This document shows positions 9,498 through 17,035 of a DNA stretch of 64,000 bases, piece by piece. Each line of letters begins with the position of its first letter. Position 1 is the stretch's first letter. The stretch lies in NCBI GenBank assembly GCA_037445555.1, contig JBBIKG010000009.1:32632-96631 (forward strand), read 5' to 3'. The notes beneath the pieces were generated by a model. That model ran no database searches. It was not told where the DNA came from and saw only the letters and a list, made by a program, of their open reading frames with translations. The translations under genes were made by a program, and so were the position numbers. This DNA comes from JAAYJT01 sp037445555 (lineage in GTDB: Bacteria; Bacteroidota; Bacteroidia; Bacteroidales; JAAYJT01).

Positions 9498-10199
9498 TCA
9501 ATGAAAATCCGAAGCTTTTTTCAAACTTTCGGGCTTCCCGGCATCAATCCAATCGGCTGCGGGGTGTTCATATGCCAGGATTTTGCTGCTGGCACAGGCA
9601 GCCACAAGCACATCCACAATTGAGAATGTTTGCGCAGGCGGCATGTATTCAAATATGTGTGGACTCAGGGCGTACACCCCACTAAATGCAAAGGAAGTGA
9701 CCTCCTGCTTTTGGTCTATGATTTCAGGTGTATACCGGCCAAGGAGTTTGCGCTCCCAGTCAAATGCCAATGGCCGTGACGTTTGCCGCCGGCTAACCGC
9801 AACCGTGGCCAGTGCACCTGACTGAACGTGCTGAGCATACAATTTATCGAGCGGGATTCGGGATAGCACATCGCAATTATGCACCATGAATGATTCACCT
9901 CTGTCAAGAAACCACCTTGCATGCCTGATGGCTCCTCCGCTGTCGAGCAGGAGTTCTGTTTCGTCCGAAAAAGTTATTTGCCCAGGGAATTTCAGCGAGG
10001 ATTGAAGGTATTGGCGAAGCATTTCCGCCTTGTGATGCAGGTTTACTATCACTTCATCAAACCCGGAAAGACGCAGTCGTTCTATTACATGATCAATCAG
10101 TGGACGCCCGTTTACCTCCACAAGTGCTTTGGGCACAACGTCGGTCAGCGGCCTAAGGCGGGTTCCCAGCCCTGCCGCCAAAATCATTGCTCTGGGCAT
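9498..10199 (-). CDS. Sugar-1-phosphate nucleotidyltransferase, MurU-like
   Basis: A 233-aa nucleotidyltransferase. It opens with the NTP-binding signature MILAAGLGTRLRPLTD, followed by PKALVEVNGRPLIDHV, and later has HNCDVLSRI with the metal-binding Asp. MurU makes UDP-MurNAc from MurNAc-1-phosphate and UTP; family members can also use mannose-1-phosphate and GTP. The MurU reading rests on context: the same run of genes carries an AmgK-like anomeric sugar kinase, the known partner of MurU in peptidoglycan sugar recycling. The ATG at 10199 begins 2 bp after the upstream stop, which fixes the start. The specificity is inference. Confidence 0.75.
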   Translation of the reverse strand: MPRAMILAAGLGTRLRPLTDVVPKALVEVNGRPLIDHVIERLRLSGFDEVIVNLHHKAEMLRQYLQSSLKFPGQITFSDETELLLDSGGAIRHARWFLDRGESFMVHNCDVLSRIPLDKLYAQHVQSGALATVAVSRRQTSRPLAFDWERKLLGRYTPEIIDQKQEVTSFAFSGVYALSPHIFEYMPPAQTFSIVDVLVAACASSKILAYEHPAADWIDAGKPESLKKASDFH

Positions 10200-10201
10200 G
10201 A

Positions 10202-10570
10202 TCAGGACTTGTTTTTCAGTTGTTTGAAATATCTGGCTGTCAATACTTTCAACATTTCGCGGCGGATGACAAGATCCGCCAGACACAGGTGAGGGTCAGG
10301 GCTGTGCCTTAAACATTCATCCACCATTCCGGGCTTGAGATCGATCTGATAGAACAATGAAAACAACGTGCCGGAGTTGTTCTGCAACAGAAGTTTGACG
10401 GCATCGCCGAGCTGAACCATTAGCTCATGATACGCCCCGGATGTATGTCCCGAAAAAGTTATTTCAATACCAAACATGGCGAAATCCTTCGCGATCTGCT
10501 TTGCAGTGAGGTGAACCACTTCGGTGTTGTCCTGGTATTTCTCGACCGACAGATCCGGGAGCTCTTTCAT
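10202..10570 (-). CDS. Conserved-looking hypothetical protein between kinase and nucleotidyltransferase
   Basis: A 122-aa protein that I do not recognise. It is mixed alpha/beta in composition, has no signal peptide or membrane segment, and contains MFGIEITFSGHTSGAYHEL in the middle and a helical, basic C-terminus. Its start ATG at 10570 directly abuts the stop of the 43-aa gene, and its stop is 2 bp from the next start, so it is clearly co-translated with amino-sugar genes. A role linked to that pathway is only inference from position. Confidence 0.75.
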   Translation of the reverse strand: MKELPDLSVEKYQDNTEVVHLTAKQIAKDFAMFGIEITFSGHTSGAYHELMVQLGDAVKLLLQNNSGTLFSLFYQIDLKPGMVDECLRHSPDPHLCLADLVIRREMLKVLTARYFKQLKNKS

Positions 10571-10702
10571 TTAACTCTTTTTCGTTTTTTCGGGTTTGCA
10601 GAGTACGTCCGCCTTTGGGGCTGTCAGGCTGCATTTGGCGCAGGTAAACTTACCTTTCTTCGGCGTGGCGTACTTTTTCTTTTCACATGCTTTCTTACTC
10701 AC
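10571..10702 (-). CDS. 43-aa basic zinc-ribbon-like mini-protein with GTG start
   Basis: A small lysine-rich protein that is easy to miss. The GTG at 10702 overlaps the upstream TGA stop (GTGA junction) and the TAA stop abuts the next ATG, which argues strongly that it is translated. It has a CAKC pair near residues 21-24 plus Cys at about 6 and 35, which could bind one zinc ion, and charged lysine tails. The function is unknown; nucleic-acid or protein binding would fit the composition but is a guess. Confidence 0.7.
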   Translation of the reverse strand: MSKKACEKKKYATPKKGKFTCAKCSLTAPKADVLCKPEKTKKS

Positions 10703-12135
10703 TGTCCCTTACTTAACTCCTGGTGTTTCACAACAACACGAACCCCCGGCTGGTTGTTCAGCCACATCGCTATAGCTTCGGCACAATACACCGAACGATG
10801 TCTACCTCCTGTGCATCCGAAATTTAGCTGCAAATGCGAATAGCCCTTTTGGTGATAACTTTTTAAAGCCTGAAGCAAGATCAATTTCACAGAATCTAAA
10901 AATGAGCTGGTTTCGGGTTGGGTTTCAAGGTAGTCCGCCACATCCGTATCCCGGCCTGTCAGAGCTTTATATTCTTCAAGAAGGCCAGGATTGGGCAACA
11001 GACGGCAGTCGAAAACAAAACCGCCTCCGTTGCCACTAGCATCATAGGGAATACCACGCCGATACGAAAAGCTATTCAGTTCGATAGTCAATCCCTGAAC
11101 TTCAGTTTGGGTTCCGCTCATATCTTGATAGGTTATATCAGTTATAATACGTTTAATTTCAGGAAGTTGGCTCATAAGCCTCTTTTGAGCGAGCAGCCAA
11201 CTGATGTTAGGCTTGAGATTATTGATGCTCTCAAGAAAATGGGGTTTGCGCTCAAACCAACCCCTGTAACCATAGGCTCCCATCACCTGAAGTTGCCTGA
11301 GCAGAACAAACACCGGCAACTGGCTGTGGAGTTTGTTTTTATCGTAACCCAGTTTTTCTTCAATGATTGCGGCATAATTGTCAAAGAGTTCAGCCCGCAG
11401 GTTTTGACTGAGCTGAGCACTCACTTGGTAGAGTAGCGAAACGATATCATAAAGCAACGGGCCACGACGCCCTCCCTGGTAATCAATAAAAAGGAACTGA
11501 CCGGCTTGTATCATGACATTTCTTGCCTGAAAATCCCGGTACATAAAACCTACCGGAGTGTCCTGTGTGGCGAATTTTATGAGGGTTTCAAAGTCGTTTT
11601 CAAGGGCGCCTTCTTCGAAATAGATGGATGAGGGCTTTAGAAAGCAATACTTAAAATAATTCATATCCCACATCATGCCATGCCGGTCGAACTCGGGAAT
11701 GGGAAGCTTGTTAAAGTCAAGGCCAATGGCTCCATCAATCTGAAAGCGGGATAATTGCCTGATCGCTTCGTAATACTGTGCAGCGATATCGCTTTCACTG
11801 CGATTATTTGGTTTTGATGTGAGCGAGCTGAATAACGATTGGTCTCCGGCATCCTGTAGCAGGCATACTCCGTGTTGGGGATCATTGGCTATGAGAGCTG
11901 GAACCGGTAAACGCCTGTCCATAAAATGCCTGGTCAGAAATATAAAAGCCTGGTGGTCCCGGTGGTCGGGGTTTATGGAGCCGATCACGGATTGCCCTTG
12001 CCCCAACATCCGGTAATACCTCCGCTGCGAACCCGATTGTGCCAATGGGCTGACCGCACTGGGTTCATATCCGAAAGTTCGGGTAAATAACAGGAGTAAA
12101 TGGTTACTGTAGGTATGAGCGTCTTTGGGAGGCAT
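10699..12135 (-). CDS. AmgK-like aminoglycoside-type sugar kinase fused to RapZ C-terminal domain
   Basis: A 478-aa two-domain protein. Residues 1 to about 310 form an APH-family kinase: SGSQRRYYR at the nucleotide loop, FMYRDFQARNVMI as the catalytic Asp loop (normally HxDxxxxN), and FIDYQGGRRGPLLYDI for metal binding. This part resembles AmgK, which phosphorylates MurNAc/GlcNAc at C1. Residues about 330-478 match the RapZ C-terminal domain: ELNSFSYRRGIP, GGFVFDCRLLPNPG, LNFGCTGGRHRSVY and VVVKHQEL. In RapZ that domain senses glucosamine-6-phosphate. The fusion suggests a kinase regulated by amino-sugar level, which is inference. An upstream TTG at 12150 is the alternative start. It leads the minus-strand run ending at 6610. 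Confidence 0.85.
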   Translation of the reverse strand: MPPKDAHTYSNHLLLLFTRTFGYEPSAVSPLAQSGSQRRYYRMLGQGQSVIGSINPDHRDHQAFIFLTRHFMDRRLPVPALIANDPQHGVCLLQDAGDQSLFSSLTSKPNNRSESDIAAQYYEAIRQLSRFQIDGAIGLDFNKLPIPEFDRHGMMWDMNYFKYCFLKPSSIYFEEGALENDFETLIKFATQDTPVGFMYRDFQARNVMIQAGQFLFIDYQGGRRGPLLYDIVSLLYQVSAQLSQNLRAELFDNYAAIIEEKLGYDKNKLHSQLPVFVLLRQLQVMGAYGYRGWFERKPHFLESINNLKPNISWLLAQKRLMSQLPEIKRIITDITYQDMSGTQTEVQGLTIELNSFSYRRGIPYDASGNGGGFVFDCRLLPNPGLLEEYKALTGRDTDVADYLETQPETSSFLDSVKLILLQALKSYHQKGYSHLQLNFGCTGGRHRSVYCAEAIAMWLNNQPGVRVVVKHQELSKGQ

Positions 12136-12160
12136 CTTGCAAGCATACAATTATATTCTT

Positions 12161-12168
12161 CAAAGGTA
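12161..12168 (-). promoter_or_regulatory. -7 promoter element for the amino-sugar kinase operon
   Basis: Read on the minus strand this is TACCTTTG, an exact TAnnTTTG match, 25 bp ahead of the kinase ATG at 12135. No good -33 element is seen. Confidence 0.45.
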
Positions 12169-12281
12169 GAAAATCAGCCCGTGACATCTGATTTATTTGC
12201 CGTGGTGTCAAATAAATTTTAGAAATGAGCCACATTTTCGAAAAAAACGTTGTAAGTGTTAGGTAATGTAGAGAAATGCAC

Positions 12282-12289
12282 TACCTTTA
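12282..12289 (+). promoter_or_regulatory. -7 promoter element for the RRM protein
   Basis: TACCTTTA differs from TAnnTTTG only at the last base and lies 30 bp ahead of the start codon. No convincing -33 box. Confidence 0.35.
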
Positions 12290-12318
12290 CGCCGTTTTTA
12301 ATTTAATTTTTTCCGTTT

Positions 12319-12621
12319 ATGAACATTTATGTAGGAAACGTTGATTTCAAAGCATCAGAAGATCAACTTTCAAAATTGTTCGCCGAGTATGGCGAAGTGA
12401 CCTCAGTTAAAATCATCAGCGACAAGCTTACGGGCAGAAGCAAAGGATATGCTTTTGTCGAAATGGCTAACGATGATGAAGGTAATGCAGCCGTCAAGGC
12501 TTTAAATGGTTATGCGCTGAACAATCGCCCCATGGCAGTTTCGGTTGCCAGGCCACGCGAAGAAAATCGTACCTTCAACAAGGGTAGGGAAGAGAACAGG
12601 GGATTTAACAGAAGATACTAA
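12319..12621 (+). CDS. RNA-binding protein with single RRM domain
   Basis: A 100-aa cytoplasmic protein with one RNA recognition motif. RNP2 (IYVGNV) is at residues 3-8 and RNP1 (KGYAFVEM) is at about 46-53, each with the aromatic residues that stack on RNA bases. The last 20 residues are a short Arg/Asn/Gly-rich tail with two ENR-FN repeats, as in bacterial cold-inducible Rbp proteins. It is a stand-alone gene with its own promoter-like element and a strong terminator. The bound RNA is unknown; a role in translation or RNA structure at low temperature is known only for relatives. Confidence 0.95.
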   Translation: MNIYVGNVDFKASEDQLSKLFAEYGEVTSVKIISDKLTGRSKGYAFVEMANDDEGNAAVKALNGYALNNRPMAVSVARPREENRTFNKGREENRGFNRRY

Positions 12622-12666
12622 TCACCGGCACAGTACGGTAAAGTTTCCAGCCAATCCTAACCACAT

Positions 12667-12696
12667 AAGCCGGCCTCTCAGCCGGCTTGTTTTTTT
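12667..12696 (+). terminator. Rho-independent terminator after the RRM gene
   Basis: An 8-bp perfect stem (AAGCCGGC / GCCGGCTT) with a 6-base loop is followed by G and a run of seven T. Confidence 0.9.
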
Positions 12697-12742
12697 GTAT
12701 CTTCGTTATCTCTAACAATGAACAGATTTAATTCTTTATACC

Positions 12743-13246
12743 ATGGAAACACAATCAGCACTCGATATTCTTAAAACAGCCATTCTGCTCGAAAAGCGGG
12801 GAAAATCATTCTACGAAACTGTTGCCGGCACAACACCCGATGCGGATGTGAAGCGTATCTTTGAAATCATGGCAGGCGAGGAACAGTCGCATATCGACTT
12901 TTTATCTCTTCACTATTTGTCGTTCGAAAGAACTGGCGGTTTCGACAAGTCTGCAGGCATTCCGAAAGCCGACGAAAGCATCGCCAACCTGGTACTGAAC
13001 CCGGAGATCAGCAAACGCGTTTCTGCGGCAGGCTTTGAGGCGGCAGCCATCTCGGCGGCCATCGACATGGAAAACCGTGCCATTGCAGTATATTCAAAAC
13101 GGGCTCTCGATTCAACAGACGTAGCCGAAAGCAAGCTATATTCCTTTCTTGCCGACTGGGAAAAGGATCATCTCAGGATTCTGCACAAACTCAACGAAGA
13201 GCTTAAGGAAAAAATCTGGAACGAGAACCAGTTCTGGCCGTTCTAA
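12743..13246 (+). CDS. Ferritin-like/rubrerythrin-type di-iron protein
   Basis: A 167-aa protein with the four-helix di-iron fold. Iron ligands are visible as Glu in LLEKRGKSFYE (helix 1), EEQSH (helix 2), AIDMENRAIAVY (helix 3) and WEKDHLRIL (helix 4). There is no C-terminal rubredoxin CxxC domain, so it is an erythrin/sulerythrin-type protein rather than a full rubrerythrin. Relatives reduce peroxide or handle iron in anaerobes. It stands alone and its stop codon overlaps the convergent acetyltransferase gene by 4 bp. Confidence 0.88.
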   Translation: METQSALDILKTAILLEKRGKSFYETVAGTTPDADVKRIFEIMAGEEQSHIDFLSLHYLSFERTGGFDKSAGIPKADESIANLVLNPEISKRVSAAGFEAAAISAAIDMENRAIAVYSKRALDSTDVAESKLYSFLADWEKDHLRILHKLNEELKEKIWNENQFWPF

Positions 13247-13803
13247 GCCGACTCTATCGTTTCAAATTCCTCTTTCAGAATTCCGTACCCCACCAAATCA
13301 TGGTACATACCCCAGTGGTACAGGTGGCGGTGCATATACGATTCCTGTCGCATTCCAAGTTTTTGCATCACCCTGCCCGAAGCCTTGTTGCTGGCAAAGT
13401 AGGTGGCGAAAATCTTGTTTAATCCGATTTTGTGAAACCCGTACCCCATTATGGCCCGGCAGGCCTCGGTGCAATATCCGTTGTTCCAGAATTCAACGCC
13501 TACCCAGTAGCCAAGCTCGCCCAGCGAATAGTTCATCTTCAGTGTAAGTCCGGTACAGCCAATAATATCTACTGAAGTTTTCAGGCAGATTCCAAGCACC
13601 AGGGCATCACGCTTCAGAAAATCGCTTTCATGAGTAGCAATCCATTCCTCGGCAGCTCCATCGGGATAGGGATGTGGTAGATTAAGGGTGGTGGCTGCAA
13701 CGAGTCGGTCGCCAGCAAGCAGCTGTACCCTTGTAGCATCTGATGCTTGGAATGGACGAAGCCGGAGTCGGGCGGTTTCCAGAACAGGTAACAACGCTGA
13801 CAT
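13243..13803 (-). CDS. GNAT family N-acetyltransferase (RimJ/RimL type)
   Basis: A 186-aa acetyl-CoA-dependent acyltransferase. Diagnostic features are the opening TARLRLRPFQASDA, GELGYWVGVEFWNNGYCTEA (beta4 and the CoA pyrophosphate loop region), and FATYFASNKASGRVMQKLGM (the C-terminal GNAT signature with the conserved Asn and Lys-Leu-Gly). This subgroup usually acetylates protein N-termini or small amines; the substrate here is unknown. It overlaps the ferritin-like gene tail to tail and lies just downstream of the TonB-domain gene on the same strand. Confidence 0.9.
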   Translation of the reverse strand: MSALLPVLETARLRLRPFQASDATRVQLLAGDRLVAATTLNLPHPYPDGAAEEWIATHESDFLKRDALVLGICLKTSVDIIGCTGLTLKMNYSLGELGYWVGVEFWNNGYCTEACRAIMGYGFHKIGLNKIFATYFASNKASGRVMQKLGMRQESYMHRHLYHWGMYHDLVGYGILKEEFETIESA

Positions 13804-13814
13804 GGGAAATATTC

Positions 13815-14246
13815 CTAAAAGGTGATGGTGTACCCGTAGGTTTCTTTTGATGTTTTTTCGGCTGTTTTTGGCTGCTTTGGGCTTGTGCTAGAGTTTATAG
13901 TGTAATGAATAGAGGCTGTTGGTGCCGGAAGCCTGAATTGAATGGCCGTCTTTGTCGAGATCATCACCCTCACACCCTGATTCCTGACCTTCTCAAATCT
14001 AAGCAACGACACCACACGCACGGCTTCCTCATCACAGCCATAACCTAAACCTTTCACAATATGAGGATTGTGTACATATCCGTTGTCATCAATATCATAG
14101 GCAACAATCACTTTTCCTTCCACCCGGGCCTCAAGCGCTTCAGCAGGATACCTGAGATTTTCGCCGACGAACTTTCGAAAGGCCTGTGATCCGCCTATAT
14201 ATTTAGGCAAGCTTAGAAATTTTTTTTTCTTCGGATATTCTGACAT
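13815..14246 (-). CDS. Protein with TonB C-terminal domain, no membrane anchor
   Basis: A 143-aa protein whose core (about residues 20-105) matches the TonB C-terminal domain: FVGENLRYPAEALEARVEGKVIVAYDIDDNGYV, then GLGYGCDEEAVRVV and the closing beta strand. Usual TonB proteins have an N-terminal membrane helix and a proline linker; both are missing here, and there is no signal peptide, only a lysine-rich start. It may work in the cytoplasm or belong to the unanchored TonB-like proteins common in Bacteroidetes. The tail after residue 108 is low-complexity Ser/Thr/Lys. A GTG at 14258 is an alternative start. Confidence 0.8.
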   Translation of the reverse strand: MSEYPKKKKFLSLPKYIGGSQAFRKFVGENLRYPAEALEARVEGKVIVAYDIDDNGYVHNPHIVKGLGYGCDEEAVRVVSLLRFEKVRNQGVRVMISTKTAIQFRLPAPTASIHYTINSSTSPKQPKTAEKTSKETYGYTITF

Positions 14247-14291
14247 TGATTCTTTCACTTTGGTGCAAAGGTATCAAGATATAGTCGAAAA

Positions 14292-14321
14292 CCCACCCGA
14301 AAGGTAAAGGATTCGGGTGGG
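14292..14321 (-). terminator. Terminator downstream of the decayed T9SS gene
   Basis: A perfect 10-bp inverted repeat (CCCACCCGAA / TTCGGGTGGG) with a 10-base loop. On the minus strand it is followed by TTTT, placing it after the gene remnant at 14364. Confidence 0.75.
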
Positions 14322-14363
14322 CTTGCATACTGGTGAACACAGAGATGGGTGGGGCCGGAGGGC

Positions 14364-14703
14364 TTAGCGCAGTATAATGAGCTTATGATTCCGGTTTTCC
14401 ATCTTTTTTGTTAGTTTGTCTATCACCTCCATCCGTATGAAGTAGATACCTGCATCCAGGTTGTTGCCCGTCCAGCTTAACCGCTGGCGGCCTATGGGCA
14501 ATTCTTCCATGGCACACCTTTTTGGGCGGACAAATACTAACAGCATCTTTTAATATAAACTGATGGCAGCAGGCCGATGCGGAAGTTTGTGCCCTCAACG
14601 TAGTAGTGACAGTTGATATTAAAATGGGTAGAAGAGATAGCATCAGATGATTTATTTGCAAAAAGTTTCGTAGCCCAAATGCGTTTTCGAGGAATAATTT
14701 CAT
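14364..14703 (-). pseudogene. Remnant of a T9SS-secreted protein: signal peptide joined to sorting domain
   Basis: From ATG 14703 a frame encodes an N-terminus with a hydrophobic export segment (LMLSLLPILISTV, ending at about LRAQ). About 20 codons after the signal peptide the reading shifts frame. The other frame encodes a typical type IX secretion C-terminal sorting domain: PIGRQRLSWTGNNLDAGIYF and the final KLIILR. All the functional middle of the cargo protein is missing. The start has an unusually good Shine-Dalgarno (GGAGG 5 bp before ATG), rare in this window, and the terminator is intact. I read it as an internally deleted, frameshifted cargo gene; a deliberately tiny T9SS substrate is less likely because of the frameshift. 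Confidence 0.7.
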
Positions 14704-14961
14704 ATTACCTCCGATCAAAATTTGAATTGAATACTTAAAAACACCATTAATGTTTTTCTTAGTTTGGGCTTTAGTATTTTTACCACAGCCTTCTTAAAGA
14801 GATTAATTGTCAAAGATATAGCTGGTTAGGTTTTATGTAAACTTTGCTTTGTGCGTCTAAATAAGGATTACGGGGGTAATTTTCCCTTTTTAATAAGGAA
14901 ATATATCCCTGCGAAAGCGTTTGCCGATGAACAGTGTCTTGGCTGAGGTGTTTAATAAGGA

Positions 14962-15676
14962 ATGAATTTTGAAAATGATCGGCACTTCTGCCTGGAGTCT
15001 GGGCATGACTGCAGAAAATGTGGCCTCACTGCTCTTTGTTTCATCTGCTGTCGGAGGATGAGATGCAGGCCATCCGGCGGCACCGGTTCTCGGTAGTTTT
15101 TCGCAATGACGAAATAAAAAAAAACAGGGCACCTTTCTCTCGCATGTCATTTCCGTCACTTCGGGGCTGGTAAAAATCTACCTTGAAGGGTACAACCAGC
15201 AAAACGCTATTCTCCGAATCGCTAAACCACTTGATTTTGTGGGAGGACCGGGCTTGTATTACGATCAAATGCACCACTTTACAGTTAAGGCGCTCACCGA
15301 TACTACAATTTGTTTTATCGACACCACCCTGTTTAAAGAATTTATAAGCAACAACAAGGCATTTGCTAATGAATTTCTCAAAGATTTCAGCCGCAACACC
15401 CTCTCGGTATATAATCGTCTGATCAACCTCACCCAGAAACAGATGCCAGGCCGAATGGCTGACACTATGTTGTATCTTTCCACAGATATCTATGCGTCCG
15501 ATAAATTTAGACTGCATCTCTCAAAACAGGATCTTTCCGACCTCTCTGCCATGTCAAAAGAGAGCGCGATAAAAGTCCTGCGCGATTTTCAGCATGAAGG
15601 ACTCATTCGATTCTCTGACCATGAACTGGAAATTTTGAATAAGGCTTCCCTTATGAAGATCAGCCGCTTTGGGTAA
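14962..15676 (+). pseudogene. Crp/Fnr family regulator interrupted by two single-base frameshifts
   Basis: Read through two -1 shifts, this gives a normal-length (about 238 aa) Crp/Fnr protein. Frame 1 starts at ATG 14962 and carries CRKCGLTALC, a Cys-rich start as in Fnr-type proteins. Frame 2 runs FHLLSEDEMQAIRRHRFSVV and RNDEI. Frame 3 continues with KQGTFLSHV, SGLVKIYLEG (the cyclic-nucleotide-fold), and the HTH with LSKQDLSDLSAMSKESAIKVL. The second break is exactly in a run of nine A (15116-15124), the first near a TTT run at about 15045. Both would be repaired by adding one base, so sequencing error in homopolymers is as likely as true decay. If intact it would be a global, oxygen- or redox-type regulator. 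Confidence 0.75.
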
Positions 15677-15681
15677 CTTTG
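15674..15681 (+). promoter_or_regulatory. -7 promoter element ahead of the glycosyltransferase
   Basis: TAACTTTG fits TAnnTTTG exactly. It overlaps the stop codon of the Crp/Fnr gene and lies 70 bp before the ATG chosen for the next gene. Confidence 0.4.
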
Positions 15682-15751
15682 CACCTCACAACATCAGGTG
15701 ATTACTGTGACTGGTTCCGCCTCCTTCATACCCAAACCTTATTTGCGAACA

Positions 15752-16987
15752 ATGCCTGCCGTCCACATCGCCTTGCCTGTGCTTAACGAATTTGAAAACA
15801 TTCCTGCCTTCTTAAGCGATTTGCAGGCTCAGGATTATAAGGGTTTGATATACCTGTGGGTATGCGTCAACCAGCTCGATGAATGGTGGGATGACCCTGC
15901 CAAAGTCCATATTTGTCATAACAACAACCAAAGCATTGCCTATCTGGGGCAGGTTGCGAATGAAAATATAAGAAGCATCGATCGCAGCTCTCCTGGCTTG
16001 GGCTGGAAGGGTAAGCAACACGGTGTGGGCTTTGCCCGCCGTGAATTGATGGAGACCATAGCTGCAGAGGCGGATGATCGGGATATATTAATCTCCCTGG
16101 ATGCTGACACGCGATTTCAGCCCGGGTATGTTCGCAGTGTGGTCGAAAACCTGAGCCGCCACCCACATGTAACAGCCTTGTCTGTACCTTATTATCATCG
16201 TCTCACAGGCGATGAACGTACAGATAGAGCCATGCTCAGATACGAGGTGTATATGCGCTGCTATAGCCTTAACCTGTGGCGTATCGAATCTCCCTATAGC
16301 TTTACGGCCTTGGGATCAGCCATCGCATTGACAGTCAAGACCTATAAAAGTGTTGGAGGTATCACACCCAAGATGAGCGGAGAAGATTTCTATTTTCTCC
16401 AAAAACTCAGAAAAAAAGGAAACCTGCTCCACTGGAACCTTGAAAAGGTGTTTCCGGCGGCCAGATTTTCGGACAGGGTATATTTTGGCACAGGTCCTGC
16501 TATGATTCGGGGCGATGCAGGCGATTGGAGCAGTTATCCGGTGTATGATTTCCATATATTTGACGATATTGCTGCAACATACAATCTTTTTGCCGATCTC
16601 TATACCCGGGACGTGACCACCCCAATGGATGCATTCCTTGCTGAAATATTTCCTAACGAAATCATCTGGGGTAAACTTCGATCAAACTCGGCATCGTTGA
16701 AGCGGTTCGTTCAGGCATGCCACCAAAAAATTGACGGGTTGAGAATACTGCAGTATGTAAAATGGCGTCACAGGCAGGCCTCACAACCGGATGAAACAAG
16801 CCTGAGTGCATTTATCAGGGCGTTATATCCGGATAGCATTTGGAGAGAGATAACCGCTCAAAATAACTTTTCATTTGCGACAAGCCCGGTAGCATTACTT
16901 AATGACCTCAGAGATTTTCTGGCTGCCGAGGAAGAAAATTTTCAGGTAACACATGCAACTTACATGCAATCGGCCATGACTGAATAA
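15752..16987 (+). CDS. GT2-type glycosyltransferase
   Basis: A 411-aa soluble glycosyltransferase with a GT-A fold. HIALPVLNEFENIPAFL at the N-terminus is the nucleotide-binding strand and SLDADTRFQPGYV carries the DxD metal site. GSAIALTVKTYKSVGGI and SGEDFYFLQKL give the acceptor-side ED motif seen in family 2 enzymes. There are no transmembrane helices, so it probably works on the cytoplasmic side of the membrane. It is monocistronic, convergent with the phosphoesterase gene. A GTG at 15698 could add 18 residues but the GT domain begins right after the ATG at 15752. Donor and acceptor are unknown. Confidence 0.85.
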   Translation: MPAVHIALPVLNEFENIPAFLSDLQAQDYKGLIYLWVCVNQLDEWWDDPAKVHICHNNNQSIAYLGQVANENIRSIDRSSPGLGWKGKQHGVGFARRELMETIAAEADDRDILISLDADTRFQPGYVRSVVENLSRHPHVTALSVPYYHRLTGDERTDRAMLRYEVYMRCYSLNLWRIESPYSFTALGSAIALTVKTYKSVGGITPKMSGEDFYFLQKLRKKGNLLHWNLEKVFPAARFSDRVYFGTGPAMIRGDAGDWSSYPVYDFHIFDDIAATYNLFADLYTRDVTTPMDAFLAEIFPNEIIWGKLRSNSASLKRFVQACHQKIDGLRILQYVKWRHRQASQPDETSLSAFIRALYPDSIWREITAQNNFSFATSPVALLNDLRDFLAAEEENFQVTHATYMQSAMTE

Positions 16988-17035
16988 ATCAGCCCGATTT
17001 CATTGCTAAGAGCTACGGGGCAGATTTTGTTCGCT

